A stretch of 64,000 nucleotides of DNA from JAMZMI01 sp049115715. GTDB lineage: Bacteria > Bacteroidota > Bacteroidia > Cytophagales > Cyclobacteriaceae. The position numbers and the translations under genes are program-made. Positions 28,101 through 37,087 of the stretch are shown here, piece after piece. The number at the start of each line of letters is the position of its first letter. Position 1 is the stretch's first letter. The notes beneath the pieces were generated by a model, which was given only the letters and a program-made list of their open reading frames with translations, was not told the origin of the DNA and did no database searches. The stretch spans positions 248,001 to 312,000 of the forward strand of contig JAGDZQ010000025.1 in assembly GCA_049115715.1 (NCBI GenBank), given 5' to 3'.

Positions 28101-29158
28101 CAGAGACTCCTCCCGGACATTGGTTCGTGCTATTAAATCATGTGAATGATCATCCTGATTTTGAAAGAAAATTCAATGGAAACGGAGAAACGCTCGATCC
28201 TCTTGAGTGGGATGTAAAAGCCTATTTTACTATGGGAGGTGCTATGCACGACGCTGCTATATCGGCCTGGAGTATAAAAGGATGGCATGACTACATTCGA
28301 CCAATTTCGGCCATACGATACATGGCAGAAAATGGACAATCTTCAGACCCGTCATTGCCCAACTATCATGAAAATGGGATACCACTGGTAGATGGATACA
28401 TAGAATTGGTTGAAGCCGACGACCCACTTGCAAGTCCTGATCAAGAGAATATTGGGAAAATCAAGGTCTTCGCATGGAAAGGTCATAGCTCCATTGTGAA
28501 TACTTCTACAGATCAAGCCGGAGTTGGGTGGATACTTGCAGAAAATTGGTGGCCATATCAGCGTCCCTCGTTTGTGACTCCACCATTTGCTGGTTTTGTC
28601 TCAGGTCACTCCACTTACTCTAGAGCAGCGGCTGAAGTGATGACTTTACTTACCGGAAGTGAATATTTCCCTGGAGGAATGGGCGAATTTGTAGCCAAGA
28701 AAAATGAATTTCTCGTATTTGAGGAAGGGCCGAGTCAGGATATTGTGCTTCAATGGGCCACTTACCAAGATGCTTCTGACCAATGTAGCCTTTCCAGAAT
28801 ATGGGGTGGTATACACCCTCCTGCTGATGATATTCCGGGAAGACTAATAGGAGAAAAAATAGGTAAAGAAGCCTATGAAGAAGCTCTTGAATACTTTAAT
28901 GCAAATCTACTAAGCACTTCTAATTCCTTTAAAAAATCAATTGTCTGGCCTAATCCTGTTGAAGGGACTGACAACATTTTCATTGACGACATTTATGAAA
29001 ATTTGGAACTGGTCGATCTAAGTGGTAAAAGTCTAAGTAACATAGAGGTCTCTTACGATTTGGATTCAAAAGTCTCTAAAATATCTCTTAACAATATTCC
29101 TGCAGGTCTTTACCTATTGCAGAATAAAGATAATTCCTGGAAAATCGTAGTGAAATAA
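25160..29158 (+). CDS. Secreted FG-GAP/ASPIC - vanadium-haloperoxidase-like fusion, copy 2
   Basis: A 1332-residue paralogue of the gene before it, with the same domain order and a 53-base gap, so it arose by tandem duplication and is probably co-transcribed. The ATG at 25160 is preferred over GTG 25139 and ATG 25142 because it starts a clean signal peptide (MKKNLFVLLLFQIMVL). Vanadate-site residues are kept: K1040, R1047 (KGWHDYIRP), H1150, R1213 and H1219. Long blocks near the active site are almost unchanged between copies (AENWWPYQRPSFVTPPFAG), while the FG-GAP part and PKD-like part differ much more. It ends in a T9SS sorting domain (WPNPVEGTDNIFI to AGLYLLQNK). Two intact copies suggest different binding targets with the same chemistry. 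Confidence 0.85.
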   Translation: MKKNLFVLLLFQIMVLSSTQSNSQTFFRADIQAGFSSIQAANGVSVADFDLDNDLDIFVQERFDEDETSGVYQGRLFRNNNDGSFTDITSESGIDTHFDYSENIPIFFDGGHMGASWGDYNRDNYPDLFLSGLFRDILYRNNGDGTFTDVTSEAGFQPINECHNVGATWFDYDNDGFIDLFIPKFGQCENSRLYHNNGDGTFTENAVSAGVGSRFGVPSYLGIPFDFNQDGYMDLYVSNDFGEKNFLYINQNGTSFTEQAESYGLEDNGTQSMGMDIADFNQDGLFDLYITNIDESSLYQNNGGNSFTNVSENLGVFSTEWAWGIDFFDYDLDKDEDLFVANGFQNAYQTKLYKSQISGETVTFSDVAEEEGLGGMNRSYGLVAFDYDNDGDLDIFHTDRETAPYFYENRTIESNAALKWIKISLEGTESNINGFGSIVEVHTGDDIQIRSYHGATLFGQNIQPVHVGLGSVATVDKVVVKWPSGRIDEYLDIDANQHVKAKEADGLTTLPTNVSIKIPGCTDLNSCSYDPSATINDGSCTYLEPKNITGNASVGVLTEQTYSYPTTSGSSYQWEVSNGHIVEGQGESSIKVKWGIGKQGKITVIERNNCEGTPVSYNVSLNAAQAPENASVARMWNEVLLEAVRKDFARPTIHARNLFHTSIAMYDAWAIFNNTSETYLIGKQRHNYINSFDGFETSVSEKAAIETAISYASYRILSHRFQFSPNQEITQQNFDNLMSLQDHDISFTSTDYSTGNPAALGNFIAKSVIDYGKIDGSHEDLFYPNIYYEPINDPLTPDLPGNPSISDAHRWQPLQLEVFIDQAGNLISGTTPEFLSPEWGNVNSFSLKDEDANTYTRDGNDYVVYHDPGTPPFLNQSKATNTDLDLYKWNFAMVSIWSAHLDPTDGVMWDISPKGIGNIDIATFPTKLEDHSLFYNLLEGGDNSNGRTTNPITGSPYESQMVPRGDYARVLAEFWADGPDSETPPGHWFVLLNHVNDHPDFERKFNGNGETLDPLEWDVKAYFTMGGAMHDAAISAWSIKGWHDYIRPISAIRYMAENGQSSDPSLPNYHENGIPLVDGYIELVEADDPLASPDQENIGKIKVFAWKGHSSIVNTSTDQAGVGWILAENWWPYQRPSFVTPPFAGFVSGHSTYSRAAAEVMTLLTGSEYFPGGMGEFVAKKNEFLVFEEGPSQDIVLQWATYQDASDQCSLSRIWGGIHPPADDIPGRLIGEKIGKEAYEEALEYFNANLLSTSNSFKKSIVWPNPVEGTDNIFIDDIYENLELVDLSGKSLSNIEVSYDLDSKVSKISLNNIPAGLYLLQNKDNSWKIVVK

Positions 29159-29196
29159 GCCACTTCCATCAGGCTCTTTCATTCAAACAAAATGGA

Positions 29197-31287
29197 TCAT
29201 CTGACAATCAACCGTGAAGATGTCGAAAAATCGCCCATTTGAACGTTCAGCAAATAATTAGCAGGTCTTAGGTCAAAAGAGAACTCAAAGACCTGCTGGA
29301 TTTCTTTTTTGTAGATCTTTCTGGTTTCAATTTTCCTTCCTGTCAAATCATATAGATTCAAGCTGACCTGACCTTTGAAAGGACTATTGAGACTGACTTG
29401 GAAACTTCCATCGTTAGAATTGGGTGAAATATTCAACACATCTTGCTCTTGTAAACGCTGTTCTGAACTGAGCGGAACACCTTCACTCATCACGGTTTCT
29501 GTAAATAAAGAATTCACTATCCCATTAAAAGCTCTTACCCTGAAATACCAGCTACTAAATAGATCGATCTCGGTCAGATTGACTGAACTCTCATCACTTC
29601 CAATCTTAACTGACTCAAAATTGACAAAATCAGGATTTTTCGAATATTGAATATCAAACCCTGTTTCGTTTTCAGAGTTATCAACCCAAGTAAGCGATAC
29701 TTTCTCTGAATCACGCTCAACAGAAAGTCCAGTAGGTTTCTCAATCACCTCATCCCACAAAGTCACAACTTGATTTACGACTACATCGTTATAAACTGAG
29801 GTATTTCCATCAGGCCATTCGATCCTAACTTCATCTAAACTTGATCTGTCTCCTAAGCCAAAAAAAGCTTCGGCTGGCTCCTGAGCATAAAAACTTGTCC
29901 CTGATGTAATTTGCCTCATTTGACTTAAGTCTCCAGCCACAATTTTCACCACTGAACCTATACCATAATAGTTTTTGCTACTGCTCATTCTTGGTTGGAT
30001 GCAAATAAAGTTGTTTTGTGTTTCGGACTCTTCTAATTGATTTTCATAGTAAATAACAGGGATCTTTGATTGATTGCTTCCCTGCAACGATTGCAAATAA
30101 TCCAGATCACCATCTCTATCTGCATCAAAGGCAATCAAACTGGATGCGTTGAGTTCATCATTGAACATGGACTCATCAGATACATTTACGAATCTTCCCT
30201 CATCGTTTATCCACAGTTGGGATTGATCCTTGGGCCAATTCAAATTACCATTTGTAATGGCCAAATCTTGCCAGCCATCGTTGTTTATATCTGCAAATGT
30301 GCAGCCCCAATCCCAACCACTGAGCTTCACTCCCAGTGGATCAGCTGCGTCAACAAAAAATCTCTTTTCATTGACAATTGCGTTTTTCAATAAATGATTT
30401 CCTGCTCCACCAGTTGTAATATTTGTTGTATAAAAATCAAAATCGCCATCATTGTCATAATCACCAATGGTTACCCCCATTTCACTAAATGGACTATCCA
30501 TTCTCAATTCCTCGGCCATGTCATGAAAGGCAAGGCTCCCATCGTTAATCCATGTTTGATTCGGTCCTCCGTCTATGCATATATAGATATCCTGCTTGCC
30601 ATCCAGATTCACGTCCGTAATGATCGATTGCCAACTTCTATAGTCTTCTAGCCCGATACCACTTGATTCAGACCGATCGCTAAACGTACCATCCGTGTTA
30701 TTTACAAAAAGACTCGTTTTTCCAAACCACATTGTGAGCAACAAATCAAGATATCCGTCGCTGTTTAGATCTCCTGCGCTCAAGCCACCAATAGCATACT
30801 GTCCAATCCCATCATATTTATCTCCCAGCACAAGCCCCGCACTCTCTGTAACATCCACAAAATTTCCACTAGAAAGCTGCTTAAAAAGATTCAAGCTCAC
30901 CCGATCCTCGCAATCTTTGGATTCAAAACATTGTTCACCCACAACCACTAGATCCAGCAGCCGATCTGCATCATAGTCAAACCACAGAGATGCTCGGCTT
31001 TGTATATCCAGATCAAGCCCAACCAACTCCGCTACGTCCGTAAACGATCCATCTCCATCATTTCGATACAGTTTATTCGGTACATTCACATTCGCACATG
31101 CATAAAAATCAATATCCCCATCCCCATCAAAATCGGAAGCTGATATCCCATGCCCATACTCTTCCTCCATTGAGGAAACAACAAACAATCCTACCTGACT
31201 TGTCTTTGTTTCAAACTTTGGAGTTTGAGCATTGAGCATCAAAATCAAAGAAATACTCAGAAAACAAAAAAGAGTGGTGCTCTTCAT
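29197..31287 (-). CDS. Secreted FG-GAP/ASPIC protein with fibronectin-type domain
   Basis: A 696-residue secreted protein with a signal peptide ending near LMLNAQ. About 400 residues of FG-GAP repeats (DFDGDGDIDFYA, DYDNDGDFDFYT) are followed by an ASPIC/UnbV segment (FFGLGDRSSLDEVRIEWPDG). A fibronectin type III-like domain comes next (KVSLTWVDNSENETGFDIQY), then a T9SS sorting domain (NSNDGSFQVSLNSP to ANYLLNVQ). It shares the N-terminal half of the haloperoxidase fusions but has no catalytic domain. It converges on them with a 38-base gap. It is probably a surface or secreted binding protein; its partner is unknown. Confidence 0.85.
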   Translation of the reverse strand: MKSTTLFCFLSISLILMLNAQTPKFETKTSQVGLFVVSSMEEEYGHGISASDFDGDGDIDFYACANVNVPNKLYRNDGDGSFTDVAELVGLDLDIQSRASLWFDYDADRLLDLVVVGEQCFESKDCEDRVSLNLFKQLSSGNFVDVTESAGLVLGDKYDGIGQYAIGGLSAGDLNSDGYLDLLLTMWFGKTSLFVNNTDGTFSDRSESSGIGLEDYRSWQSIITDVNLDGKQDIYICIDGGPNQTWINDGSLAFHDMAEELRMDSPFSEMGVTIGDYDNDGDFDFYTTNITTGGAGNHLLKNAIVNEKRFFVDAADPLGVKLSGWDWGCTFADINNDGWQDLAITNGNLNWPKDQSQLWINDEGRFVNVSDESMFNDELNASSLIAFDADRDGDLDYLQSLQGSNQSKIPVIYYENQLEESETQNNFICIQPRMSSSKNYYGIGSVVKIVAGDLSQMRQITSGTSFYAQEPAEAFFGLGDRSSLDEVRIEWPDGNTSVYNDVVVNQVVTLWDEVIEKPTGLSVERDSEKVSLTWVDNSENETGFDIQYSKNPDFVNFESVKIGSDESSVNLTEIDLFSSWYFRVRAFNGIVNSLFTETVMSEGVPLSSEQRLQEQDVLNISPNSNDGSFQVSLNSPFKGQVSLNLYDLTGRKIETRKIYKKEIQQVFEFSFDLRPANYLLNVQMGDFSTSSRLIVR

Positions 31288-31420
31288 TTTAAATAAAATT
31301 TTGAGGATAGATTGATTTCTATTTCATCTTTATCAGACCGAGAAACCAATTCCAATTATTTTGCAATTTACCATCATGTAATGCTATTAGCAGAATTCTT
31401 CGTGTCTCTTTTGCTCTTAA

Positions 31421-32206
31421 TCAATCTGTTCTAATAAAGAGTCCGGGATCTTCTTCATTGAAATAGATGACATAGCTGCCTCGCGGTAATCTGCTTACGT
31501 TCGCATCTTTTCCCTTTCCTTCCATTACTACATTGTCACCTCCATCATAGATTTTGTAGTCTGCAGTCCTAGAGAAATAAATCATATGATTGGTCTTGTA
31601 AGGAGTAAAAGTGACAGGTTCCGGATAAAAGTGAAAGTCAATTTCTCTTGAATACAAATATTTCCCATCTGGAAAAGTGTATTTGATTCTAAACTTATTT
31701 GCCCCCTCCTCTATTTTAGGATAATGAATGTAAGAAGCTTCTTCAAACCTACCACTTGCTTCAATTGCTGCCTCTTCCTGCCAAAGACCGTTTTGGATTT
31801 TTTCAACTGAAAATATACCAGTTTCCTTCTCTCCTAGTGTTTTCCAAATTAGAGTGGAATCCGAAATGTTGATTTCACTAAATGAGAATATACTATGGTA
31901 AAAAATAGCGTCTGGATTGATTACTATAGGATTGCAGCTATCCTTATGAATAATATTAATCAAAACTGGAGCAAATAAATCTACACCGCTAAAATCAAGC
32001 TTGATAGCACTTGTTCGCGTATTGAAATTGACACTGCTACCGTTGACTTTTATCTCTTTTATACAAAAATCCTTGGCTACAGGATCAAAAGAGTTTTGAA
32101 TAAAAACAGGACTCCCCTTATAAACTCCGGCCATACTAGTCGTACCTGGAACCTGACTCGAGATCACGCTTAGATTGAAAAATATGTAGTATAAAAGGAA
32201 AGACAC
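31421..32206 (-). CDS. Conserved exported protein, 261 residues
   Basis: The frame opens with GTG at 32206, directly after an in-frame stop, and gives a short signal peptide (MSFLLYYIFFNLSVISSQ). The body is all-beta, with blocks that I recall as conserved in Cytophagales hypotheticals (QVPGTTSMAGVYKG, VNPDAIFYHS). The last 60 residues (YKIYDGGDNVVMEGKGKD to LPRGSYVIYF) look like a degenerate T9SS sorting domain. No function is known. No homologue with a tested role was recognised. Confidence 0.65.
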   Translation of the reverse strand: MSFLLYYIFFNLSVISSQVPGTTSMAGVYKGSPVFIQNSFDPVAKDFCIKEIKVNGSSVNFNTRTSAIKLDFSGVDLFAPVLINIIHKDSCNPIVINPDAIFYHSIFSFSEINISDSTLIWKTLGEKETGIFSVEKIQNGLWQEEAAIEASGRFEEASYIHYPKIEEGANKFRIKYTFPDGKYLYSREIDFHFYPEPVTFTPYKTNHMIYFSRTADYKIYDGGDNVVMEGKGKDANVSRLPRGSYVIYFNEEDPGLFIRTD

Positions 32207-32418
32207 TTAGACGAATTTGAATCAAAAATGAATTTAAGAAAAAAAGCTTTAACCACTTAGTATTGTTGAAAAATAGACACTGCATAAAGAATTTAAAACG
32301 CTCAACATGTTTTCCTATTGGGCTAACTTTACAATGAGTCATATGTCTTTCGTATAGGTAAGATTGAAATTATCTAATTCATAAAGGACAAGTCACTCGT
32401 TTTTATTAAAAGCTAAGA

Positions 32419-32991
32419 ATGAATTTAACACGAGCCCTGATTAAAAATTGCATTTGCCTCTTCCTTTTAATTGCTCTGGGAAGTTGCTCCTTGAAAGTAG
32501 TGAACTTTGTAAATAATGAGTCTTCTTTTGCTCAATACAAGACCTTTGGAATTGCGAATTACAAAACAAACAATGCGGCTCTTGCTGCAGAAGGAATGAT
32601 TCTTTTTAACAATATTGAGAAAAGCATTTCGGAGCAGATGACACGCAGGGAATATCAAAAGTTTGATTCAAATCCCGATGTGCTAATCAGATATGAGATC
32701 ATTGCAAATCGTGTCACAGATACACAAATCAATAACAACATCACTTCCACATATAACTATTACAATCCATTGCCTACCACCAGAACCTTTACCGAAGCTG
32801 CGCTTTTGTTGGAAATGATCGATTTAAAAACTAAAAAACTCGTTTGGCAGGCAAGCGTGGATTTAAGCCAGTATGAGAAAAAAAGTCAACAATCCGAAAT
32901 CATAAAAAAAGCTGTAAGCGCCCTTTATGACACATATTTATACAAAGCCGGAAGCAATAAACCGGACGAATCTCTGAAAGAAGCTAAATGA
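32419..32991 (+). CDS. DUF4136 lipoprotein
   Basis: A 190-residue lipoprotein with lipobox LLIALGSC (Cys23). The DUF4136 pattern is visible: FAQYKTFGIANYK near the start, EKSISEQMTRREYQKFDSNPDVLI in pieces, and a late LVWQASVDLS. Members are widespread in Bacteroidota as small envelope lipoproteins of unknown role. Its stop overlaps the antiporter start by 4 bases (ATGA). Confidence 0.8.
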   Translation: MNLTRALIKNCICLFLLIALGSCSLKVVNFVNNESSFAQYKTFGIANYKTNNAALAAEGMILFNNIEKSISEQMTRREYQKFDSNPDVLIRYEIIANRVTDTQINNNITSTYNYYNPLPTTRTFTEAALLLEMIDLKTKKLVWQASVDLSQYEKKSQQSEIIKKAVSALYDTYLYKAGSNKPDESLKEAK

Positions 32992-34403
32992 ACGAGCCAA
33001 GCTTTTTATCCCTCCTCCCTCCCATATTAGGTATTATATTGGCCATTAAAACTAAGCAGGTAATTCCCTCACTTTTGCTTGGGCTTTTGCTTGGGTACCT
33101 TATACTGTCTAATTGGAACCCATTAGAAGGCATACTCGGAACTATTGATGCTTTGGTCAATGTATTTGAAAGTAAAGGAAATACGCGTACAGTCTTATTT
33201 ACACTTCTTATTGGAGCACTTATTCAATTAATCAAATACTCCGGAGGTATAGAAGGATTTGTCTATCTGGCAAAAAAGAGGGTAGAAAAATCAAAAAATC
33301 CGAAATCAAAATTGCAGGTTTTTGCAGCACTTACAGGCTTTCTCATCTTCATTGAATCCAACATTTCTATATTGACCGTCGGAACTGTTTTCCAATCTCT
33401 ATTTAAGAAATTTGGGATTTCCAAAACAAAACTTGCTTACATAGCCGATTCGAGCAGTGCTCCTTCGTGTATCCTTTTCCCTGTCAATGCGTGGGGAGCA
33501 TACATTATGGGCTTACTGCTGATATATGATTATCTGCCTCCATTCAAGACTTTGATGGCTTCAATTCCTTTCAATTTTTATCCTATTCTTACTCTGGGAC
33601 TGGTTTTCTATACCGCCATCTCAGGCAAAAGCTTTGGAGCCATGAGATCATTTGATGAAAAGGAGTCTGTCCCAGACACGGAAGAAGACACAGGACGAGA
33701 AGATGGAAAAGTCATCAACATGATGTTACCTCTTGGGCTCATGATATTGTCAATGCCCCTATTTTTGATTTTAACGGGGTATAACGACTCGTTTGAGGGA
33801 TCGCTAATGGAAATACTTTGGCAATGCATAGATAACGCCTCAGGCTCCTCTTCCGTGCTTTACGCTGTGAGTTTAGGAGTAATTACCGCAGGAATACTAT
33901 TCTTGTATCAAAAAATAGTCACCCTGCCTTCATTCATTGATCAATCTCTTCAGGGTATGAAAGACATGCTTTCTATGGCCATTCTTATGGTATTGGCATT
34001 TGCTCTGGGTTCGCTTTGTAAAGAACTCGGAACCGGCTCATATGTTGCTTCTATTACCGAAGACTGGTTATCACCGGCAGTTGCTCCAGCCCTTATATTT
34101 ATCACCAGTTGCTTCATTGCATTCTCCACAGGGACTTCTTGGGGGACTTTCGCTATAATGATTGCGATTGCTATGCCATTGGCTCAGTCATTGGAACTTA
34201 ACGTACCGCTAGCTCTTGCAGCAGTGCTGGGTGGTGGAGTATTTGGAGATCACTGCTCTCCAATCTCCGATACAACCTTAATTTCATCTATGGCATCTGG
34301 GGTAGATCATATCGATCATGTAAGAACACAGCTACCCTATGCGCTTTTCACAGGCGGGCTTTCAATCGTACTTTACTTGATTTTTGGATTTCTAATGGCT
34401 TAG
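32988..34403 (+). CDS. NhaC-family Na+/H+ antiporter
   Basis: A 471-residue polytopic inner-membrane protein. The family patterns are present: SLLPPILGIILAIKTKQV at the start, ESNISILTVGTVFQSL, SCILFPVNAWGAY, and STGTSWGTFAIMIAIA with GDHCSPISDTTLISS near the end. It exchanges sodium for protons. It is translationally coupled to the DUF4136 gene. Its last 12 bases overlap the end of lysA on the other strand, leaving no room for a terminator. Confidence 0.9.
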   Translation: MNEPSFLSLLPPILGIILAIKTKQVIPSLLLGLLLGYLILSNWNPLEGILGTIDALVNVFESKGNTRTVLFTLLIGALIQLIKYSGGIEGFVYLAKKRVEKSKNPKSKLQVFAALTGFLIFIESNISILTVGTVFQSLFKKFGISKTKLAYIADSSSAPSCILFPVNAWGAYIMGLLLIYDYLPPFKTLMASIPFNFYPILTLGLVFYTAISGKSFGAMRSFDEKESVPDTEEDTGREDGKVINMMLPLGLMILSMPLFLILTGYNDSFEGSLMEILWQCIDNASGSSSVLYAVSLGVITAGILFLYQKIVTLPSFIDQSLQGMKDMLSMAILMVLAFALGSLCKELGTGSYVASITEDWLSPAVAPALIFITSCFIAFSTGTSWGTFAIMIAIAMPLAQSLELNVPLALAAVLGGGVFGDHCSPISDTTLISSMASGVDHIDHVRTQLPYALFTGGLSIVLYLIFGFLMA

Positions 34404-35546
34404 CAAATCCTCAGAGTAATAAGCTTTTGCGAATTCTCTTCCGTTGTAGTTGCTGCGCATCGTTTCGCCATATGCACCGGCAGAACGAACAGCAATAAAA
34501 TCACCCCTTTTGGTCTTAGGAAGTGAAGTCTTCTTTCCGAAAAAATCTGATGACTCACATATGGGGCCGACTATGTCGTAAATTTCATCAGGCTCATTAC
34601 TTGAAATGTTTTCAATTTTATGCTCTGCCTGATAAAGAGCAGGTCGCATCAGCTCTGTCATACCCCCGTCCAAAATAGCAAATTTGGTTTGGCCTCCTTC
34701 TTTCATGTAAAGCACTCTGCTAATAAGAGAGCCACATTGCCCTACTATAGACCTTCCAAGCTCAAAGTGAACCTCTTGGTTGGGCATTACTTTGAGATGA
34801 TCCTTGAAGACCTGAAAATAAGACTTAAAATCTGGAATTGGGTTTGCTTCAGGGTCTCCATAATCTATACCCAAACCGCCACCCAAATTGAGATGAGGTA
34901 ATCTGAAGCCCTCCTCTACCAACTTACCTTGAAGTAGATTAACTCTACCAGCAAGTACCTTGAATCTCTCCAGATCAACGATTTGAGAACCAATATGATA
35001 GTGAAGTCCAATAAACGAGATGTTGTCACAAGACTTAATAGTCGGAAGTGAAGCCAATAACTCATCAGTCGAAACTCCAAACTTATTTTCCTTAGAACCT
35101 GTAGTGATGTAATGATGCGTCCCAGCCTCTATTTCAGGGTTTATACGCATCGAGATGTTGGCTATTTTACCTAATCTTCCCGCAATCTCATCTATCACCA
35201 AAAGCTCCGCAATCGATTCTACATTAAAAGAAAAGATCTCCTCATTTAGTGCAAATTCTATTTCCTTATCGGTCTTGCCTACTCCCGCCAGAACTATTTG
35301 ATCCGCTCTGAAGCCATTTTCAAGTGCTATTTTGATTTCTCCTCCGCTCACACAATCTACACCAAGGCCAGCCTCTCTTATCACATTCAATATTTTGGCA
35401 TTCACATTTGCTTTAAGGGCATAATGAACGTGATAATTATTTACGTTTCCTTTTTTCAGAGCCTCAACGGTATCTTTTAAAAGCGAAAGGTCATAATAAT
35501 AGAAGGGCGTTTCGATCGCCGAAAATGAAGTGAGAAGATTTTTCAC
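34392..35546 (-). CDS. lysA: Diaminopimelate decarboxylase
   Basis: A 384-residue PLP enzyme for the last step of lysine synthesis, meso-diaminopimelate to lysine. The PLP lysine is K45 in HYALKANVNA. HYHIGSQI, the glycine-rich NLGGGLGIDYG and GPICESSDFF are the other fold-type III landmarks; C, E and the late Y (GAYGETM) line the active site. It is the last gene of a minus-strand run dapD - TPR lipoprotein - lysA. The gap to the TPR gene is 6 bases. Confidence 0.95.
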   Translation of the reverse strand: MKNLLTSFSAIETPFYYYDLSLLKDTVEALKKGNVNNYHVHYALKANVNAKILNVIREAGLGVDCVSGGEIKIALENGFRADQIVLAGVGKTDKEIEFALNEEIFSFNVESIAELLVIDEIAGRLGKIANISMRINPEIEAGTHHYITTGSKENKFGVSTDELLASLPTIKSCDNISFIGLHYHIGSQIVDLERFKVLAGRVNLLQGKLVEEGFRLPHLNLGGGLGIDYGDPEANPIPDFKSYFQVFKDHLKVMPNQEVHFELGRSIVGQCGSLISRVLYMKEGGQTKFAILDGGMTELMRPALYQAEHKIENISSNEPDEIYDIVGPICESSDFFGKKTSLPKTKRGDFIAVRSAGAYGETMRSNYNGREFAKAYYSEDLLSH

Positions 35547-35552
35547 TTGATC

Positions 35553-36152
35553 TTATTTACAATATTTTTTAATAATAGAGGGAGCTTCTTTTACTTCAAG
35601 AGCACGTGCTTTGTTGAAATCAGAGCAAGCACCTTTCTCCTTACCCATGTGAATCTTAAGTGCTCCACGGTATAGGTATGCCTCTCCAAAATTGTTGTCT
35701 AAATCAATTGCCGCGGTGTATGATTCGAAAGCCCCATCTACATATCCAAGCTGATGCTTGGCTCTTGCCGCAAGAAAATGTGCCTGAGCGGTATTCTCAT
35801 TGATATCCAAAGCTTGCTCCGCCCATATCACCGCTTTGTTGTAGAGCTCTTTTTCGTAGTAGAGTTTAGAGAGAGACATTTTAGCATTAATGTTTTTATC
35901 ATCCATCTTCACAATAGATGCAAAATCTGCCTCAGCTTTAGCAAGATCTCCTAATTCTTGATAAGCCCTACCTCTGCTATAAACGGTTTTGATATTCGAA
36001 GAACTTGACTCAATATCCCTGCTGTATTCTTCAATCGCTTCTTTGTATTTGCCTTGATCAAACAACTCATCTCCTTTATTCGATGATCCGCCATCACAGG
36101 ATACTACCAAAAAGGCAAACACAATAATTCCCCAAACGTTACTCAGTTTCAT
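35553..36152 (-). CDS. TPR lipoprotein between dapD and lysA
   Basis: The ATG at 36152 gives a lipoprotein signal (FAFLVVSC, Cys19); a start at 36200 would add 16 residues ahead of it. The 199-residue protein is made of TPR units (GKYKEAIEEYSRDIE; YSRGRAYQELGDLAKAEADF; YNKAVIWAEQALDINEN) and ends in Cys-Lys. It is a scaffold or partner-binding protein on the membrane. It lies within the lysine run by position, but nothing links it to lysine synthesis. Confidence 0.8.
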   Translation of the reverse strand: MKLSNVWGIIVFAFLVVSCDGGSSNKGDELFDQGKYKEAIEEYSRDIESSSSNIKTVYSRGRAYQELGDLAKAEADFASIVKMDDKNINAKMSLSKLYYEKELYNKAVIWAEQALDINENTAQAHFLAARAKHQLGYVDGAFESYTAAIDLDNNFGEAYLYRGALKIHMGKEKGACSDFNKARALEVKEAPSIIKKYCK

Positions 36153-36236
36153 TCTTCTAAATTTAAAAGCGCAAAGATACCCTTGCTTATGCAAAAGCAA
36201 GCATCATATTGGGGAATTGGTAAAGATTTTTAAGAA

Positions 36237-37049
36237 CTAAACGCTTACGTTATTTTCTCTAAGCGCACTATTAAGCGAGGTTTTCTTATCAGTGCTTTCT
36301 TTTCTCTTACCGATGATAAGCGCACAAGGTACCTGATACTCACCAGCAGCAAATTTCTTAGGAATCGTACCTGGAATCACTACAGACCTTTCTGGCACAT
36401 ATCCTCTATGCTCAACAGGCTCTGGACCCGTAACATCTATTATTTTCGAGCTCATGGTCAATACCACATTGGCTCCCAATACGGCTTCCTTACCTACTCT
36501 AACTCCTTCTACGACGATACATCTTGAGCCTATGAAGGCATTATCTTCAATAATGACCGGAGCAGCCTGTACAGGCTCTAGTACTCCTCCTATGCCAACA
36601 CCACCACTCAAGTGAACGTTCTTACCAATCTGAGCACAGCTACCTACTGTAGCCCAAGTATCCACCATAGTGCCTTCGTCCACATATGCCCCTATATTAA
36701 CGTATGATGGCATTAACACAGTGCCACTAGAAATGTACGCACCATATCTTGCGATAGCATGTGGGACGACTCTTACTCCGAGTTGATCGTAATTTGATTT
36801 TAGTTTGATCTTATCATGAAACTGAAAAGGGCCTACCTCAATCAATTGCATTTTCATTAAAGGAAAATAAAGGATCACAGCCTTCTTAAGCCATTCATGA
36901 ACCACCCATCCATCTTCGGATGGCGAGGCAATGCGACGCTTGCCCATATCCAAATCATCGATAAGGCTTTTAATTGCGACAGCTACTTCCTTCTTCTCGA
37001 TCATAGAACGATCTTCCCATGCTGCCTCTATAAGTTTTTGTAAATCCAT
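36237..37049 (-). CDS. dapD: Tetrahydrodipicolinate N-succinyltransferase
   Basis: A 270-residue acyltransferase of the succinylase branch of lysine and diaminopimelate synthesis. The helical N-terminal part is followed by left-handed beta-helix hexapeptides (GAYISSGTVLMPSYVNIGA; VDTWATVGSCAQIGKNVHLS, overlapping set) and the GGVLEPVQAAPVIIEDNAFIG segment typical of DapD. Full length for the family. It probably heads the minus-strand run with the TPR lipoprotein and lysA, 84 bases upstream of the former. Confidence 0.95.
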   Translation of the reverse strand: MDLQKLIEAAWEDRSMIEKKEVAVAIKSLIDDLDMGKRRIASPSEDGWVVHEWLKKAVILYFPLMKMQLIEVGPFQFHDKIKLKSNYDQLGVRVVPHAIARYGAYISSGTVLMPSYVNIGAYVDEGTMVDTWATVGSCAQIGKNVHLSGGVGIGGVLEPVQAAPVIIEDNAFIGSRCIVVEGVRVGKEAVLGANVVLTMSSKIIDVTGPEPVEHRGYVPERSVVIPGTIPKKFAAGEYQVPCALIIGKRKESTDKKTSLNSALRENNVSV

Positions 37050-37087
37050 GTTAGGTTTGTGTTTTCCCTCCTTTCAAAAGAATAAGA

